Notes: generated from the sequence alone by a model not told the origin. DNA of 64,000 nt from Pseudomonas sp. CCC3.1 (GCF_034347405.1 NZ_CP133778.1:5182501-5246500), one strand, 5' to 3'; shown: positions 24,065 through 33,525, numbered from the stretch's first letter. Translations and numbers: made by a program.

Positions 24065-24964
24065 ATGCACCACATTGAGTCTCTCACCCTGGACGAACTG
24101 GAGTGCTGGCACTTTCAGCATGGTCAGGCCCAACTGCTGGTCGCCAAACAAGGCGCGCAAGTGCTCAGCTATCAGGTTGGCGATGAGCCGCCGATTGTCT
24201 GGCTCAATGAAAAAGCCCAGTTCAAAGAAGGCAAAGGCATCCGCACGGGCATGCCCGTGTGCTGGCCATGGTTCGGTAATTTGGCGCGCAATCCGCAAAG
24301 CGTACAGGCCATGCGCGTCAGCGATGAACCTGCAACCGCTCACGGCCTGGTGCGCACCCGCGAGTGGGAAGTGCTGGAAATCGATGACGCAGGCGAAGCG
24401 CTGCACATTGAATTGGGCCTGCCTCATATCGAAGGCGGCTTGCCCGGCTGGCCGCACGACGTGGCGCTGACCCTGAACATTCGTCTCGATACCCAGTTGC
24501 ACGTCAGCTTAACCAGCCATAACCGCAGCGATACGCCGGTCAGCATCAGCCAAGCGTTGCACAGCTACTTTGCTGTCAGTGATGTGCGCAAAGTTCACGT
24601 GGACGGCCTGGACGGGCTGACGTACATCGAAACGCTCGACGACTGGAAACACGTCCAGCAAAACGGCGCGCTAACCTTCAGCGGCGAGACCGACCGCATC
24701 TACCTCGATACACCGCAGCAGTTGAGCATTGTCGATGCCGACTGGCACCGCAGCATCGAACTGACCAGCCGTGGCTCACGCACTGCTGTGATCTGGAACC
24801 CGTGGACCGACAAGACCGCCACCTTCAGCGACATGGCGCCCGATGGCTGGCAGCGCATGCTGTGCATCGAAACCGCCAATGTGATGGATGACGTGATTAC
24901 GCTGGAACCGGGCGCGAGTCATACGCTGGGTGTAAGTATCGCCAGCAAACAGCTTAAAACCTGA
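24065..24964 (+). CDS. D-hexose-6-phosphate mutarotase (YeaD-like aldose epimerase)
   Basis: Aldose-1-epimerase fold protein of 299 residues that interconverts anomers of glucose-6-phosphate-type sugars. Features: QGAQVLSYQ near residue 35, GKGIRTGMPVCWPWFG, ATAHGLVRTREWEV (His), ALHSYFAVSDV (His) and VIWNPWTDKT near the C-terminus with the catalytic-region Glu/Asp. Start at ATG 24065 (MHHIESLTLDELECW); the in-frame extension from 23996 overlaps the thioesterase gene. Confidence 0.9.
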   Translation: MHHIESLTLDELECWHFQHGQAQLLVAKQGAQVLSYQVGDEPPIVWLNEKAQFKEGKGIRTGMPVCWPWFGNLARNPQSVQAMRVSDEPATAHGLVRTREWEVLEIDDAGEALHIELGLPHIEGGLPGWPHDVALTLNIRLDTQLHVSLTSHNRSDTPVSISQALHSYFAVSDVRKVHVDGLDGLTYIETLDDWKHVQQNGALTFSGETDRIYLDTPQQLSIVDADWHRSIELTSRGSRTAVIWNPWTDKTATFSDMAPDGWQRMLCIETANVMDDVITLEPGASHTLGVSIASKQLKT

Positions 24965-24976
24965 CGGACACAAAAC

Positions 24977-25064
24977 CTGTGGGGGCCTGGCTTGCCAGCG
25001 ATGCAAGCGATGCGGTTTTTCTGTCAAACCGCGTCGATACCATCGCGGGCAAGCCCGCTCCCAC
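24977..25064. repeat. REP-type palindrome (CGGGCAAGCCCGC family), copy 2
   Basis: CTGTGGGGGCCTGGCTTGCC...GATGCGGTTTTT and GTCAAACCGCGTCGATACC...GGGCAAGCCCGCTCCCACA form a long imperfect hairpin between convergent genes. Same family as 10846-10920. Confidence 0.75.
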
Positions 25065-25091
25065 AATTAATTGGTATCAGGCCCACAACGG

Positions 25092-25628
25092 CTACAAATC
25101 CGCCTCAACCACAACCCGTACCTTGCTCGCATCTAGCGCATAGGCGGCATCCGCCAAGTCATTACTGACCTTCTCGACCTTTAGCGTGCCCATCACCCAC
25201 AGCGGCGTGTAGATGTCGTCCAGCTTCAAGCCTTTTGGATAACGCACCAGCACCAACTGGTTCGGTGGCGGCGGTGGCACATGGATGCACGCGCCCGGGT
25301 ATGGCACCAGGAAAAACAGTGTGCTGCGACCCTTGGCATCTGTTTCCAATGGCACCGGATAACCACCCAAACGGATATTTTTGCCGTTCATGCTGGCGAC
25401 GGTTTTGTTGGAATACATCACGGCCGGCAGGCCTTTGCTTTGTTTCAAGCCACCCTTATCGGTAAACGTCCCCTGAGCTTCAGGCGAGTCATGGTCGATT
25501 TCGGGCATTTCTTCGAGGGCTTTTTGATCCGACTTGGGCATCAGGTCAAGCCAGTCGGTTTCGGGCAATTCTGCCGCGTGTACCAGGCCGCAGCCCAGCA
25601 AAAGAAAAATCGCTACAAGACGACGCAT
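25092..25628 (-). CDS. DUF3299 exported protein
   Basis: Periplasmic protein of 178 residues with signal peptide MRRLVAIFLLLGCGLVHA. The conserved block is IRLGGYPVPLETDAKGRSTL then FFLVPYPGACIHVPPPPPNQ, in which Cys and His before a poly-Pro run are family-invariant, followed by YTPLWVMGTLKVEK. DUF3299 proteins are linked by context in other bacteria to envelope metal or ABC export functions; no activity is established. Separate from neighbours by about 80 bases. Confidence 0.8.
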   Translation of the reverse strand: MRRLVAIFLLLGCGLVHAAELPETDWLDLMPKSDQKALEEMPEIDHDSPEAQGTFTDKGGLKQSKGLPAVMYSNKTVASMNGKNIRLGGYPVPLETDAKGRSTLFFLVPYPGACIHVPPPPPNQLVLVRYPKGLKLDDIYTPLWVMGTLKVEKVSNDLADAAYALDASKVRVVVEADL

Positions 25629-25711
25629 GACGGGCTCAGTAAAAGAGGGCTGATGACGGCGCGCATTCTAGCGCTCTCTGTCACTCAGACAGAGAGCGCC
25701 GAAGGCTTGAA

Positions 25712-25960
25712 TCAGCTCTTTTTCGTGACCAGGCCGTAAATCACCAACAAGACGATCGCGCCAATCACAGCACCGATAAAACCGGCGCCCTGGCCTGCCT
25801 GGTAGATACCCAGCGCTTGGCCACCATACGTCGCCGCCAACGAACCACCGATACCCAGCAGGATAGTCATGATCCATCCCATGCTGTCATCGCCGGGTTT
25901 CAGGAAACGAGCCAGCAGGCCGACGATCAAGCCGATAAAAATGGTTCCGATGATGCCCAT
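25712..25960 (-). CDS. GlsB/YeaQ/YmgE family stress-response membrane protein
   Basis: Inner-membrane protein of 82 residues with three helices: GIIGTIFIGLIVGLLARFL, GWIMTILLGIGGSLAATYGG and AGFIGAVIGAIVLLVIYGLV. The GG/GA-rich pattern is typical of this transglycosylase-associated family, generally raised in stationary phase or under acid/osmotic stress. A GAGGAAG ribosome site precedes the ATG. Function unproven. Confidence 0.88.
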   Translation of the reverse strand: MGIIGTIFIGLIVGLLARFLKPGDDSMGWIMTILLGIGGSLAATYGGQALGIYQAGQGAGFIGAVIGAIVLLVIYGLVTKKS

Positions 25961-26064
25961 GGACGCTTCCTCTCTTTAGATGGCGTTAACCAAAGCCTAG
26001 TCAGCACTTTGGTATCACGCCATCAGAGAGCAACAAGAACCGAATGGTTCCATCGACTGCAGGC

Positions 26065-27150
26065 TTATGCCTCGTCGATCAGCGCCTCAACACGCAAGAT
26101 CTGCGCTTGCAGGGTCGCCATGTCGGCGCAGCGCAGGTTGGCGTGGCCGACCTTGCGGCCAGCCTTGAAGGCCTTGCCGTAGTGGTGCAAATGGCAGTCG
26201 GCAATCGCAATGACCTTCTCAACCGGCGGTACGCGGCCAATAAAGTTAAGCATCGCGCTCTCACCCACTTTGGCCGTCGAACCCAGCGGCAGGCCAGCGA
26301 TGGCACGCAAGTGGTTTTCGAACTGGCTGCACTCGGCGCCTTCGGTGGTCCAGTGGCCGGAGTTGTGCACACGCGGGGCGATTTCGTTGGCTTTGAGGCC
26401 ACCGTCGACTTCAAAGAACTCGAACGCCATCACGCCGACATAATCCAGTTGCTTGAGCACACGACTGGAATAGTCTTCGGCCAAGGCTTGCAGCGGGTGA
26501 TCGGTGCTGGCCACCGACAACTTGAGAATGCCGCTGTCGTGAGTGTTATGCACCAGCGGGTAGAACTGTGTTTCGCCATCACGGCCGCGTACGGCAATCA
26601 GCGACACTTCACCCGTAAACGGAACAAAACCTTCCAGCAGGCACGCGACGCTGCCCAGTTCGGCAAACGTACCCACGACATCCGCCGGCGTACGCAGCAC
26701 TTTCTGACCCTTGCCGTCATAACCCAAGGTGCGGGTTTTGAGCACGGCAGGCAAACCGATAGTGGCCACCGCAGCGTCCAGATCCGCCTGGGACTGAATG
26801 TCGGCAAACGCAGGCGTCGGAATGCCCAAGTCTTTGAACATGCTCTTCTCGAACCAGCGATCACGCGCAATGCGCAGCGCTTCGGCACTCGGGTAAACCG
26901 GGACGAATTGCGACAGGAAGGCCACGGTTTCAGCCGGAACGCTTTCGAACTCAAACGTCACCAGATCGACTTCGTCGGCCAACTGACGCAAATGATCCGG
27001 GTCGCTGTAATCCGCACGAAGGTGCTCACCCAGCGCTGCTGCGCAGGCGTCAGGCGCTGGATCCAGGAAAGCGAAGTTCATGCCCAGCGGAGTTCCCGCC
27101 AGAGCCAGCATGCGGCCCAGTTGGCCGCCACCGATTACACCGATTTTCAT
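26065..27150 (-). CDS. purK: N5-carboxyaminoimidazole ribonucleotide synthase
   Basis: ATP-grasp enzyme of 361 residues that makes N5-CAIR from AIR, bicarbonate and ATP in purine synthesis. Nucleotide-binding start MKIGVIGGGQLGRMLALAG; ATP-grasp core with KTRTLGYDGKGQKVL, LLEGFVPFTGEVSLIAVRG and EIAPRVHNSGHWTTEG. It starts 11 bases after the purE stop and works with PurE in consecutive steps. Confidence 0.97.
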   Translation of the reverse strand: MKIGVIGGGQLGRMLALAGTPLGMNFAFLDPAPDACAAALGEHLRADYSDPDHLRQLADEVDLVTFEFESVPAETVAFLSQFVPVYPSAEALRIARDRWFEKSMFKDLGIPTPAFADIQSQADLDAAVATIGLPAVLKTRTLGYDGKGQKVLRTPADVVGTFAELGSVACLLEGFVPFTGEVSLIAVRGRDGETQFYPLVHNTHDSGILKLSVASTDHPLQALAEDYSSRVLKQLDYVGVMAFEFFEVDGGLKANEIAPRVHNSGHWTTEGAECSQFENHLRAIAGLPLGSTAKVGESAMLNFIGRVPPVEKVIAIADCHLHHYGKAFKAGRKVGHANLRCADMATLQAQILRVEALIDEA

Positions 27151-27161
27151 CGTCTAAAACC

Positions 27162-27653
27162 TCAGGCTTCGCGCGGGTCTGGATTGTCCAGCACGCTGTC
27201 AGTCTGCTCAGCACGGAATGCTTTCAATACGGTGTGAAACTGCGGGTGCTTGGCGCCCAGGATGCTCGCCGACAGCAAGGCGGCGTTAATCGCGCCTGCT
27301 TTACCGATGGCCAGAGTGGCAACCGGAATACCGGCCGGCATTTGTACGATGGACAGCAGCGAATCTACGCCCGAGAGCATCGCTGACTGCACCGGCACGC
27401 CGAGCACTGGCAAATGGGTTTTAGCGGCACACATGCCTGGCAAGTGGGCTGCGCCACCGGCTCCGGCAATAATGACCTCGATCCCGCGGCCTTCGGCCTC
27501 TTCGGCATACTGGAACAGCAAGTCCGGAGTGCGGTGGGCAGAGACCACTTTCACTTCGTAAGGAATGCCGAGTTTTTCCAGCATATCGGCGGTGTGGCTG
27601 AGGGTGGACCAATCGGACTTGGAGCCCATGATCACGCCTACCAGTGCACTCAT
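27162..27653 (-). CDS. purE: N5-carboxyaminoimidazole ribonucleotide mutase
   Basis: Class I PurE of 163 residues that converts N5-CAIR to CAIR. Motifs: VGVIMGSKSDWSTLSHT at the phosphate site, VVSAHRTPD (catalytic His) and AGAGGAAHLPGMCAA. Start at ATG 27653 with AAGAGG seven bases upstream; the upstream in-frame ORF to 27833 runs through the leader hairpin and is not coding. Its leader carries a terminator-like hairpin (see 27698-27731). Confidence 0.97.
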   Translation of the reverse strand: MSALVGVIMGSKSDWSTLSHTADMLEKLGIPYEVKVVSAHRTPDLLFQYAEEAEGRGIEVIIAGAGGAAHLPGMCAAKTHLPVLGVPVQSAMLSGVDSLLSIVQMPAGIPVATLAIGKAGAINAALLSASILGAKHPQFHTVLKAFRAEQTDSVLDNPDPREA

Positions 27654-27697
27654 CGTCGCGCCTCTTCTCTTGGGCGCCCGCAGGCGCGTCAAAAAAC

Positions 27698-27756
27698 AAC
27701 AAGCCACGTGGAGGATCCGACGTGGCTTGTTATAGGAATTAAGGCCGGTCAAGCCA
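27698..27756 (-). promoter_or_regulatory. Attenuator-like leader of purEK
   Basis: On the minus strand a 12-base perfect stem (plus positions 27698-27709 / 27720-27731, AACAAGCCACGT with complement) is followed at once by GTTTTTTG, a textbook terminator 45 bases before purE. A TATACT -10 box lies upstream at 27771-27776. Between them TGGCTTG (27750-27756) can pair with CAAGCCA in the first terminator arm, giving an alternative antiterminator fold. The arrangement suggests conditional termination before purE. Confidence 0.55.
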
Positions 27757-27936
27757 GCCGAAGGCCGCGCAGTATACACCGAAGAAGTCGCTTGAAAGCA
27801 CCTTTGACGACCATCTGTCTGCGGCTTTATCAATCACCAAAAGAGCCGGTTTTACTGACCCTGCGGTCAAGCCCGATGCCCCGTTAACGGTACGGCCAGC
27901 TCGCCCCTAAAGAGGGCACGTTGGCTTAACGTCAAC

Positions 27937-28842
27937 TTATTCCGGCTGAGCCGCGCTCTCCAATTTGCGCCACAACAAACGCACGTTGGCTTTACGGACC
28001 AGAGCACAGCGATAAAGGCGTATCTCCAACGGCACGTGCCATTGCGTACCACCACACACCACCAACTCACCGCGCGCCAACTCAGCCCGCACACTTAAAT
28101 GCGGCACCCAGGCAATACCCAGCCCTTCAAGCGCCATGCTTTTAAGACTGTCAGCCATGGCAGTTTCATAAATAGTGGTAAAGCGCAGGCTGCGTTGGCG
28201 CAGCAGCAAATTCACCGAACGCCCTAAAAAGGCCCCGGCGCTGTAAGCCAACAACGGCACGCTGGCGTCACCCTCCAGATCGAACAGCGGTTTGCCGTCC
28301 ACATCAGCAGCACACACCGGCAGCATTTCGGTATTGCCCAAGTGCAAAGACGGAAAAATCTCCGGGTCCATCTGCAATGCCGCATCTGGATCGTAAAAAG
28401 CCAGCATCAAATCGCAGCCACCTTCGCGCAAGGCATGCACCGCATCTCCGACGTTAGTCGCAACCAGCCGCGTAGCGATGTTCAGCCCTTCGTTGCGCAA
28501 TTGAGCAATCCAGCGCGGGAAAAACCCCAGCGCCAGCGAGTGCGCTGCAGCCACTTGCATGACCTCACCCTGCCCGCCTTCAAGGTGATGAAGATGACGC
28601 AACACCTCACCCAACTGCTCCACCACGGTACGTGCCGTGACCAAAAACAGCTGACCGGCCGCAGTCAACTCCACCGGGGTGCGGGAACGATTCACCAAGG
28701 TCAGCCCCAGCGCCGCTTCCAGGCTGCGAATACGCCGACTGAAGGCAGGCTGAGTGACGAAACGACGCTCCGCTGCCTGAGAAAAGCTGCGGGTTGCAGC
28801 CAAGGCACTGAAGTCCTCTAACCATTTACTTTCGAGATTCAT
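27937..28842 (-). CDS. LysR-family regulator divergent from aspA
   Basis: LysR-type regulator of 301 residues. HTH in residues 5-62 (FSALAATRSFSQAAERRFVTQPAFSRRI); effector domain from about 90. Start at ATG 28842 (MNLESKWLEDFSALA) with GGGAGGA eight bases upstream. It is transcribed away from aspA, an arrangement kept in other Pseudomonas, so control of aspartase is likely. The effector is unknown. Confidence 0.86.
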   Translation of the reverse strand: MNLESKWLEDFSALAATRSFSQAAERRFVTQPAFSRRIRSLEAALGLTLVNRSRTPVELTAAGQLFLVTARTVVEQLGEVLRHLHHLEGGQGEVMQVAAAHSLALGFFPRWIAQLRNEGLNIATRLVATNVGDAVHALREGGCDLMLAFYDPDAALQMDPEIFPSLHLGNTEMLPVCAADVDGKPLFDLEGDASVPLLAYSAGAFLGRSVNLLLRQRSLRFTTIYETAMADSLKSMALEGLGIAWVPHLSVRAELARGELVVCGGTQWHVPLEIRLYRCALVRKANVRLLWRKLESAAQPE

Positions 28843-29022
28843 CGAGTCCTCCCGGACGCGCACCAAATTGGGTCGCACGTTCGACGCGGCCGTCGCGTCA
28901 CGTCGGCATTATGCCGTTTCTGCATAGGTTAGTGTTTAAAGGCATTGGCCCAAAATAGTCCGCAAGCCTAGGATTCGCAGCGTTCCGGCCCAGACCGGGT
29001 CCATATCGAGATGATTTCTATC

Positions 29023-30447
29023 ATGTCCTCCGCTGCATCATTCCGCACAGAAAACGACCTGCTTGGCGCCCTCGAAGTACCGGCTCAAGCGTATTACGGC
29101 ATCCAGACCCTGCGAGCGGTGAATAACTTCCGCCTTTCAGGCGTTCCGATTTCGCATTACCCAAAACTGGTTGTAGGTCTGGCAATGGTCAAACAGGCCG
29201 CTGCTGATGCCAACCGTGAACTGGGTCATCTGAGCGCAGCCAAGCACGCCGCTATCAGCGAAGCCTGTGCACGATTGATCCGCGGTGATTTCCACGAAGA
29301 GTTCGTGGTCGACATGATTCAAGGTGGCGCCGGTACGTCCACCAACATGAACGCCAACGAAGTGATCGCCAACATTGCCCTCGAAGCAATGGGTCACCAG
29401 AAAGGCGAGTACCAGTACCTGCACCCGAACGACGACGTCAACATGGCGCAGTCGACCAACGATGCTTACCCGACCGCGATCCGCTTGGGTCTGCTGCTGG
29501 GTCATGACGCACTGCTGGCCAGCCTCGACAGCCTGATTCAGGCTTTCGCAGCCAAAGGTGCAGAATTCAACCACGTCCTGAAGATGGGTCGCACCCAACT
29601 GCAAGACGCCGTGCCGATGACCTTGGGTCAAGAATTCCGTGCATTCGCCACCACCATGGGCGAAGACCTGGCCCGTCTGAAGACGCTGGCCCCGGAACTG
29701 CTGACTGAAGTGAACCTGGGCGGCACCGCGATCGGCACCGGCATCAACGCCGACCCGCGCTATCAAGCGCTGGCCGTACAGCGTCTGGCGCTGATCAGCG
29801 GTCAACCGCTGGTACCGGCCGCCGACCTGATCGAAGCCACCTCCGACATGGGCGCCTTCGTGCTGTTCTCCGGCATGCTCAAGCGCACCGCGGTCAAGCT
29901 GTCGAAGATCTGCAACGACCTGCGCCTGCTGTCCAGCGGCCCACGCACCGGCATCAACGAAATCAACCTGCCGGCACGTCAGCCAGGCAGCTCGATCATG
30001 CCCGGCAAGGTCAATCCGGTTATTCCGGAAGCCGTTAACCAGGTGGCGTTCCAGGTCATCGGTAACGACTTGGCGCTGACCATGGCAGCCGAAGGCGGCC
30101 AACTGCAACTGAACGTGATGGAGCCGCTGATCGCCTTCAAGATTCTCGACTCGATCCGCTTGCTGCAACGCGCCATGGACATGCTGCGCGAGCACTGCAT
30201 CGTCGGCATCACCGCCAACGAAGCTCGCTGCCGTGAACTGGTCGAACACTCGATCGGCCTGGTCACCGCACTGAACCCGTACATCGGCTACAAAAACGCC
30301 ACCCGTATCGCCCGTATCGCCCTTGAAAGCGGCCGCGGCGTACTGGAACTGGTGCGCGAAGAAGGCTTGCTCGACGACGCCATGCTCGACGACATCCTGC
30401 GCCCGGAAAACATGATTGCCCCGCGTTTGGTGCCTTTGAAGGACTAA
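29023..30447 (+). CDS. aspA: Aspartate ammonia-lyase
   Basis: Cytosolic lyase of 474 residues that splits aspartate to fumarate and ammonia. Superfamily signature GSSIMPGKVNPV at about 322-333, plus GGAGTSTNMNANEVIAN and MGRTQLQDAVPM. Start taken at ATG 29023 (MSSAASFRTENDLLG), which gives the family length; an in-frame ATG at 29011 adds four residues. Nearby asparaginase and alanine symporter genes suit amino-acid catabolism. Confidence 0.96.
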   Translation: MSSAASFRTENDLLGALEVPAQAYYGIQTLRAVNNFRLSGVPISHYPKLVVGLAMVKQAAADANRELGHLSAAKHAAISEACARLIRGDFHEEFVVDMIQGGAGTSTNMNANEVIANIALEAMGHQKGEYQYLHPNDDVNMAQSTNDAYPTAIRLGLLLGHDALLASLDSLIQAFAAKGAEFNHVLKMGRTQLQDAVPMTLGQEFRAFATTMGEDLARLKTLAPELLTEVNLGGTAIGTGINADPRYQALAVQRLALISGQPLVPAADLIEATSDMGAFVLFSGMLKRTAVKLSKICNDLRLLSSGPRTGINEINLPARQPGSSIMPGKVNPVIPEAVNQVAFQVIGNDLALTMAAEGGQLQLNVMEPLIAFKILDSIRLLQRAMDMLREHCIVGITANEARCRELVEHSIGLVTALNPYIGYKNATRIARIALESGRGVLELVREEGLLDDAMLDDILRPENMIAPRLVPLKD

Positions 30448-30512
30448 CGCCGTAACACCCGCTACAGATTTGAAGCTCACCAGGTCGAGGGACTAGACAC
30501 CTCTCACCTTTT

Positions 30513-30548
30513 GAGGGCTTGCAGACACATCTGCAGGCCCTTTTTTTT
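30513..30548 (+). terminator. Terminator of aspA
   Basis: GAGGGCTTGCAGA pairs with TCTGCAGGCCCT around CACA and runs into eight T, 66 bases past the stop. Confidence 0.88.
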
Positions 30549-30578
30549 GCCTGCGATTTGAGGGCGCTGTGCGTTTTC

Positions 30579-30709
30579 GTAGCAGTTGCCGAAGGCTACG
30601 TCCGGGGGCGAAGCCGCCGTAAAATCAGACACCTCGATGCACCAGCAATACTGCGTATTCAGGATTTACGATCGCTGCGCAATCGGACGTAGCCTTCGGC
30701 AACTGCTAC
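30579..30709. repeat. Long inverted-repeat element, copy 1
   Basis: Perfect 26-base arms, beginning GTAGCAGTTGCCGAAGGCTA (30579-30604 and 30684-30709), enclose 79 bases including TTACGATCGCTGCGCAATCG. A related element is at 35826-35971. The following stretch to 30780 holds a partial CGCAGCCTGCGGCAGCGGCT unit. Together with the aspA terminator this fills most of the 599-base gap 30448-31046; from 30790 to 31046 I see only likely promoter sequence for the next gene. Confidence 0.85.
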
Positions 30710-31046
30710 ATGTTTTGCGTAGCCCCCGACCGATGGCTCGCTCAAAAAATCGCAGCCTGCGGCAGCGGCTACAGATTTTGTTTCGGGCTTTTCGGACGAC
30801 TCACACATGAAAAATCAGTCACTTATGGAGACGCTTCCTACACTCCTAGGTATAGTGCCGCCCCTCTTCCCGTGCGCGGCCCCTACAGTAGCGGCCGCCG
30901 ACAGTACGGAAACAGCATCGTAAACCAAGCAGCAACATGGCCAGGATCCCTTTGATTACCTAGCTTTATGCCCTGTCTTGACGGGCGTAATGGGTAACCC
31001 TGATCCGGTCGTTTTGCCATCAGATAAAAACAGCGAGGAATAATCC

Positions 31047-32468
31047 ATGCTAGAAGTCATCAATGACTTCCTCTCAGGGAAAGTACTAATCGTGCTCATG
31101 GTTGGGCTCGGTGGCTACTTCACGATCCGCTCGCGTTTCGTTCAGTTTCGTTACTTCCTGCACATGTTTGCCGTTTTCAAAGACAGCCTGCGCAGCAGCG
31201 CTGGCCAACTCAGCTCGTTTCAGGCATTGATGCTGAGCCTGGCGGGCCGTGTAGGCGCGGGTAACATTGCCGGTGTCGGCATCGCCGTGACCCTCGGCGG
31301 CCCCGGTGCAGTGTTCTGGATGTGGGTGACCGCCCTGGTCGGCATGTCCAGCAGCCTGATCGAATGCTCGCTGGGCCAGTTGTACAAGCGTCGCGACGCT
31401 GAAGGCCAACTGCGCGGTGGCCCGTCCTTCTATATGAAGCACGGCCTGGGCAAAAGCTGGATGGGCAAATTGATGGCCGTCTTGCTGCTGGTCACCTTTG
31501 GTTTTGCCTTCATGGGCCTGCAAGCGCACGCCGTGACCCACTCGCTGGAAAACGCCTTCGGCTTTAACGTCAACTACACCGGCGTGGTCATTGCCGTGCT
31601 GTTGGGCCTGGTGTTTATCGGCGGTATCAAGCGTATCGCTTCGGTCGCGGACCTGCTGGTGCCGGTCAAAACCCTGGCTTACATCGCCGTGACGGTTTAC
31701 GTGATCGTGCTGCAATTCGATCAAGTGCCCGCCATGCTCGGCCACATCGTGAAAAGCGCTTTCGGCATGGACCCCGTGTTTGGCGGTCTGATCGGCAGCG
31801 CGATTGTCATGGGTGTTAAACGTGGCGTTTTCGCCAACGAAGCCGGTCTGGGTAGCGCCCCGAACGTGGCCGCGGTGGCCGACGTAGAACACCCGATTGC
31901 CCAAGGCGTGGTTCAGGCGTTCAGCGTATTCCTCGACACCTTCGTGATCTGCACCTGCACCGCGTTGCTGATTCTGCTGTCCGGCTTCTATACCCCGGGC
32001 TTTGAAGGCGACGGCATTGCCCTCACCCAAAACTCGCTGGCCGCTGTCGTCGGCGAATGGGGCCGGGTATTCATCAGCGTGGCACTGGCGTTGTTCGTGT
32101 TCACCTCGATGCTCTACAACTACTACCTGGGCGAAAACAACCTGCGCTTCCTGGTTGGGGAAAGCCGCAAAGCGCTGTTGGGCTATCGCGCCTTGGTGTT
32201 GGCGCTGATTGTGTGGGGCTCGATTGAGAACCTGCAAACCGTCTTCGCCTTCGCAGACATCACCATGACCCTGCTGGCCTTCGTCAACCTGATCGCCTTG
32301 GCGATGCTGTTCAAGATTTGCATGCGCGTGCTCAAGGACTACGACGACCAGCGCCGCGCAGGGATCAAGACACCCGTGTTCGATTCCAGTAAATTCCCGG
32401 ATCTGGATCTGGACTTAAAAGCTTGGCCGCCTCTGCCACCGGCCAAGACCGAAGACACAAAACGCTAA
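31047..32468 (+). CDS. Alanine/glycine:cation symporter (AGCS family)
   Basis: Sodium- or proton-coupled amino-acid importer of 473 residues with about 11 membrane helices. Family signatures: SLAGRVGAGNIAGVGIAVTL and GGPGAVFWMWVTALVGMSSS in helices 2-3, GGPSFYMKHGLG, and KRGVFANEAGLGSAPNVAA near residue 260. GAGGA ribosome site. It lies upstream of the asparaginase gene with a terminator between them. Confidence 0.93.
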   Translation: MLEVINDFLSGKVLIVLMVGLGGYFTIRSRFVQFRYFLHMFAVFKDSLRSSAGQLSSFQALMLSLAGRVGAGNIAGVGIAVTLGGPGAVFWMWVTALVGMSSSLIECSLGQLYKRRDAEGQLRGGPSFYMKHGLGKSWMGKLMAVLLLVTFGFAFMGLQAHAVTHSLENAFGFNVNYTGVVIAVLLGLVFIGGIKRIASVADLLVPVKTLAYIAVTVYVIVLQFDQVPAMLGHIVKSAFGMDPVFGGLIGSAIVMGVKRGVFANEAGLGSAPNVAAVADVEHPIAQGVVQAFSVFLDTFVICTCTALLILLSGFYTPGFEGDGIALTQNSLAAVVGEWGRVFISVALALFVFTSMLYNYYLGENNLRFLVGESRKALLGYRALVLALIVWGSIENLQTVFAFADITMTLLAFVNLIALAMLFKICMRVLKDYDDQRRAGIKTPVFDSSKFPDLDLDLKAWPPLPPAKTEDTKR

Positions 32469-32472
32469 TAAC

Positions 32473-32506
32473 AACGCGGCGGTTCTGACAGAACCGCCGC
32501 GTTTTT
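32473..32506 (+). terminator. Terminator after the AGCS symporter
   Basis: AACGCGGCGGTTC / GAACCGCCGCGTT stem with a TGACA loop followed by TTTTT. It ends 18 bases before the asparaginase start. Confidence 0.88.
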
Positions 32507-32523
32507 GCTTAGGGGGACTTTAA

Positions 32524-33525
32524 ATGACAGCCACTCATCACATTGCCCAGCGCGTCATGGTGCTCTACACCGGCGGCACCATTGGCATGCAAGCCAGCGC
32601 CAACGGCCTTGCCCCTGCATCTGGCTTTGAAGCCCGCATGAGCGACTACCTGGCCAGCCAACCGCAACTGCGCGTACCACAGTGGCGTTTTCGCGAGATG
32701 AGCCCGCTGATCGACAGCGCCAACATGACGCCCGCCTACTGGCTTCGACTGCGCGCAGCGATCCTCGAAGCCGTCGAACAGGATGGCTGCGATTCGGTAT
32801 TGGTCCTGCACGGCACCGATACGTTGGCTTACAGCGCAGCCGCCATGTGCTTCCAGCTACTGGGCTTGCAAGCCCCCGTACTTTTTACCGGCTCCATGTT
32901 GCCTGCGGGCGTGCCCGACAGCGACGCCTGGCCAAACGTCAGCGGCGCATTAAGTGCTTTGGGCCAAGGCCAGCCTCATGGCGTGCAACTGTACTTCCAC
33001 GGCGAACTGCTGGCCCCGACTCGCTGCGCCAAAGTGCGCAGCTTCGGCCACCACCCGTTTGTTGCGCTCAAGCGCAACGGTGGCGGCACAAAGGCCGAAT
33101 CCTTGCCGCTCGCACTGACGTATCAACAGCCCAAGCAAGAAGCCAGCGTCGGTGTATTGCCGCTGGTGCCGGGGATCGGTGCCGCACAACTGGATGCCAT
33201 TCTGGGCAGCGGTATTCAGGCCCTGGTGCTGGAGTGTTTCGGCAGCGGCACCGGCCCCAGCGACAACCCGGCGTTTCTGTCTAGCCTGCAACAGGCGTAC
33301 GAAAAAGACATCGTGGTCGTCGCCATTACCCAATGCCACGAAGGCGGTGTGGAACTGGATGTGTACGAAGCAGGCAGCCGCTTGCGTGGGGTTGGTGTGC
33401 TCTCGGGTGGCGGCATGACCCGCGAAGCAGCGTTCGGCAAACTGAATGCATTGCTGGGCTCAGGCTTGCCAGTTACAGATGTGCGCCGCTTGGTCGAATT
33501 GGACCTGTGCGGCGAGTTGGCCTAA
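32524..33525 (+). CDS. ansA: L-asparaginase, cytoplasmic type I
   Basis: Asparaginase of 333 residues that hydrolyses asparagine to aspartate and ammonia. Both catalytic signatures are present: VLYTGGTIGM (Thr near 17) and VLHGTDTLAY (Thr-Asp near 98-99), with a Lys in the KVRSFGHHPF region. There is no signal peptide, hence the cytoplasmic type I form. The product aspartate can feed AspA. GGGGGA ribosome site. Confidence 0.92.
   Translation: MTATHHIAQRVMVLYTGGTIGMQASANGLAPASGFEARMSDYLASQPQLRVPQWRFREMSPLIDSANMTPAYWLRLRAAILEAVEQDGCDSVLVLHGTDTLAYSAAAMCFQLLGLQAPVLFTGSMLPAGVPDSDAWPNVSGALSALGQGQPHGVQLYFHGELLAPTRCAKVRSFGHHPFVALKRNGGGTKAESLPLALTYQQPKQEASVGVLPLVPGIGAAQLDAILGSGIQALVLECFGSGTGPSDNPAFLSSLQQAYEKDIVVVAITQCHEGGVELDVYEAGSRLRGVGVLSGGGMTREAAFGKLNALLGSGLPVTDVRRLVELDLCGELA

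Noticed and set aside
26044..27237. A 397-codon frame opposite purK
   Set aside because: purK is complete with ATP-grasp motifs; the opposite frame has no recognisable domain.
29137..30480. A 447-codon frame opposite aspA
   Set aside because: Same reason; aspA has all family signatures on the other strand.
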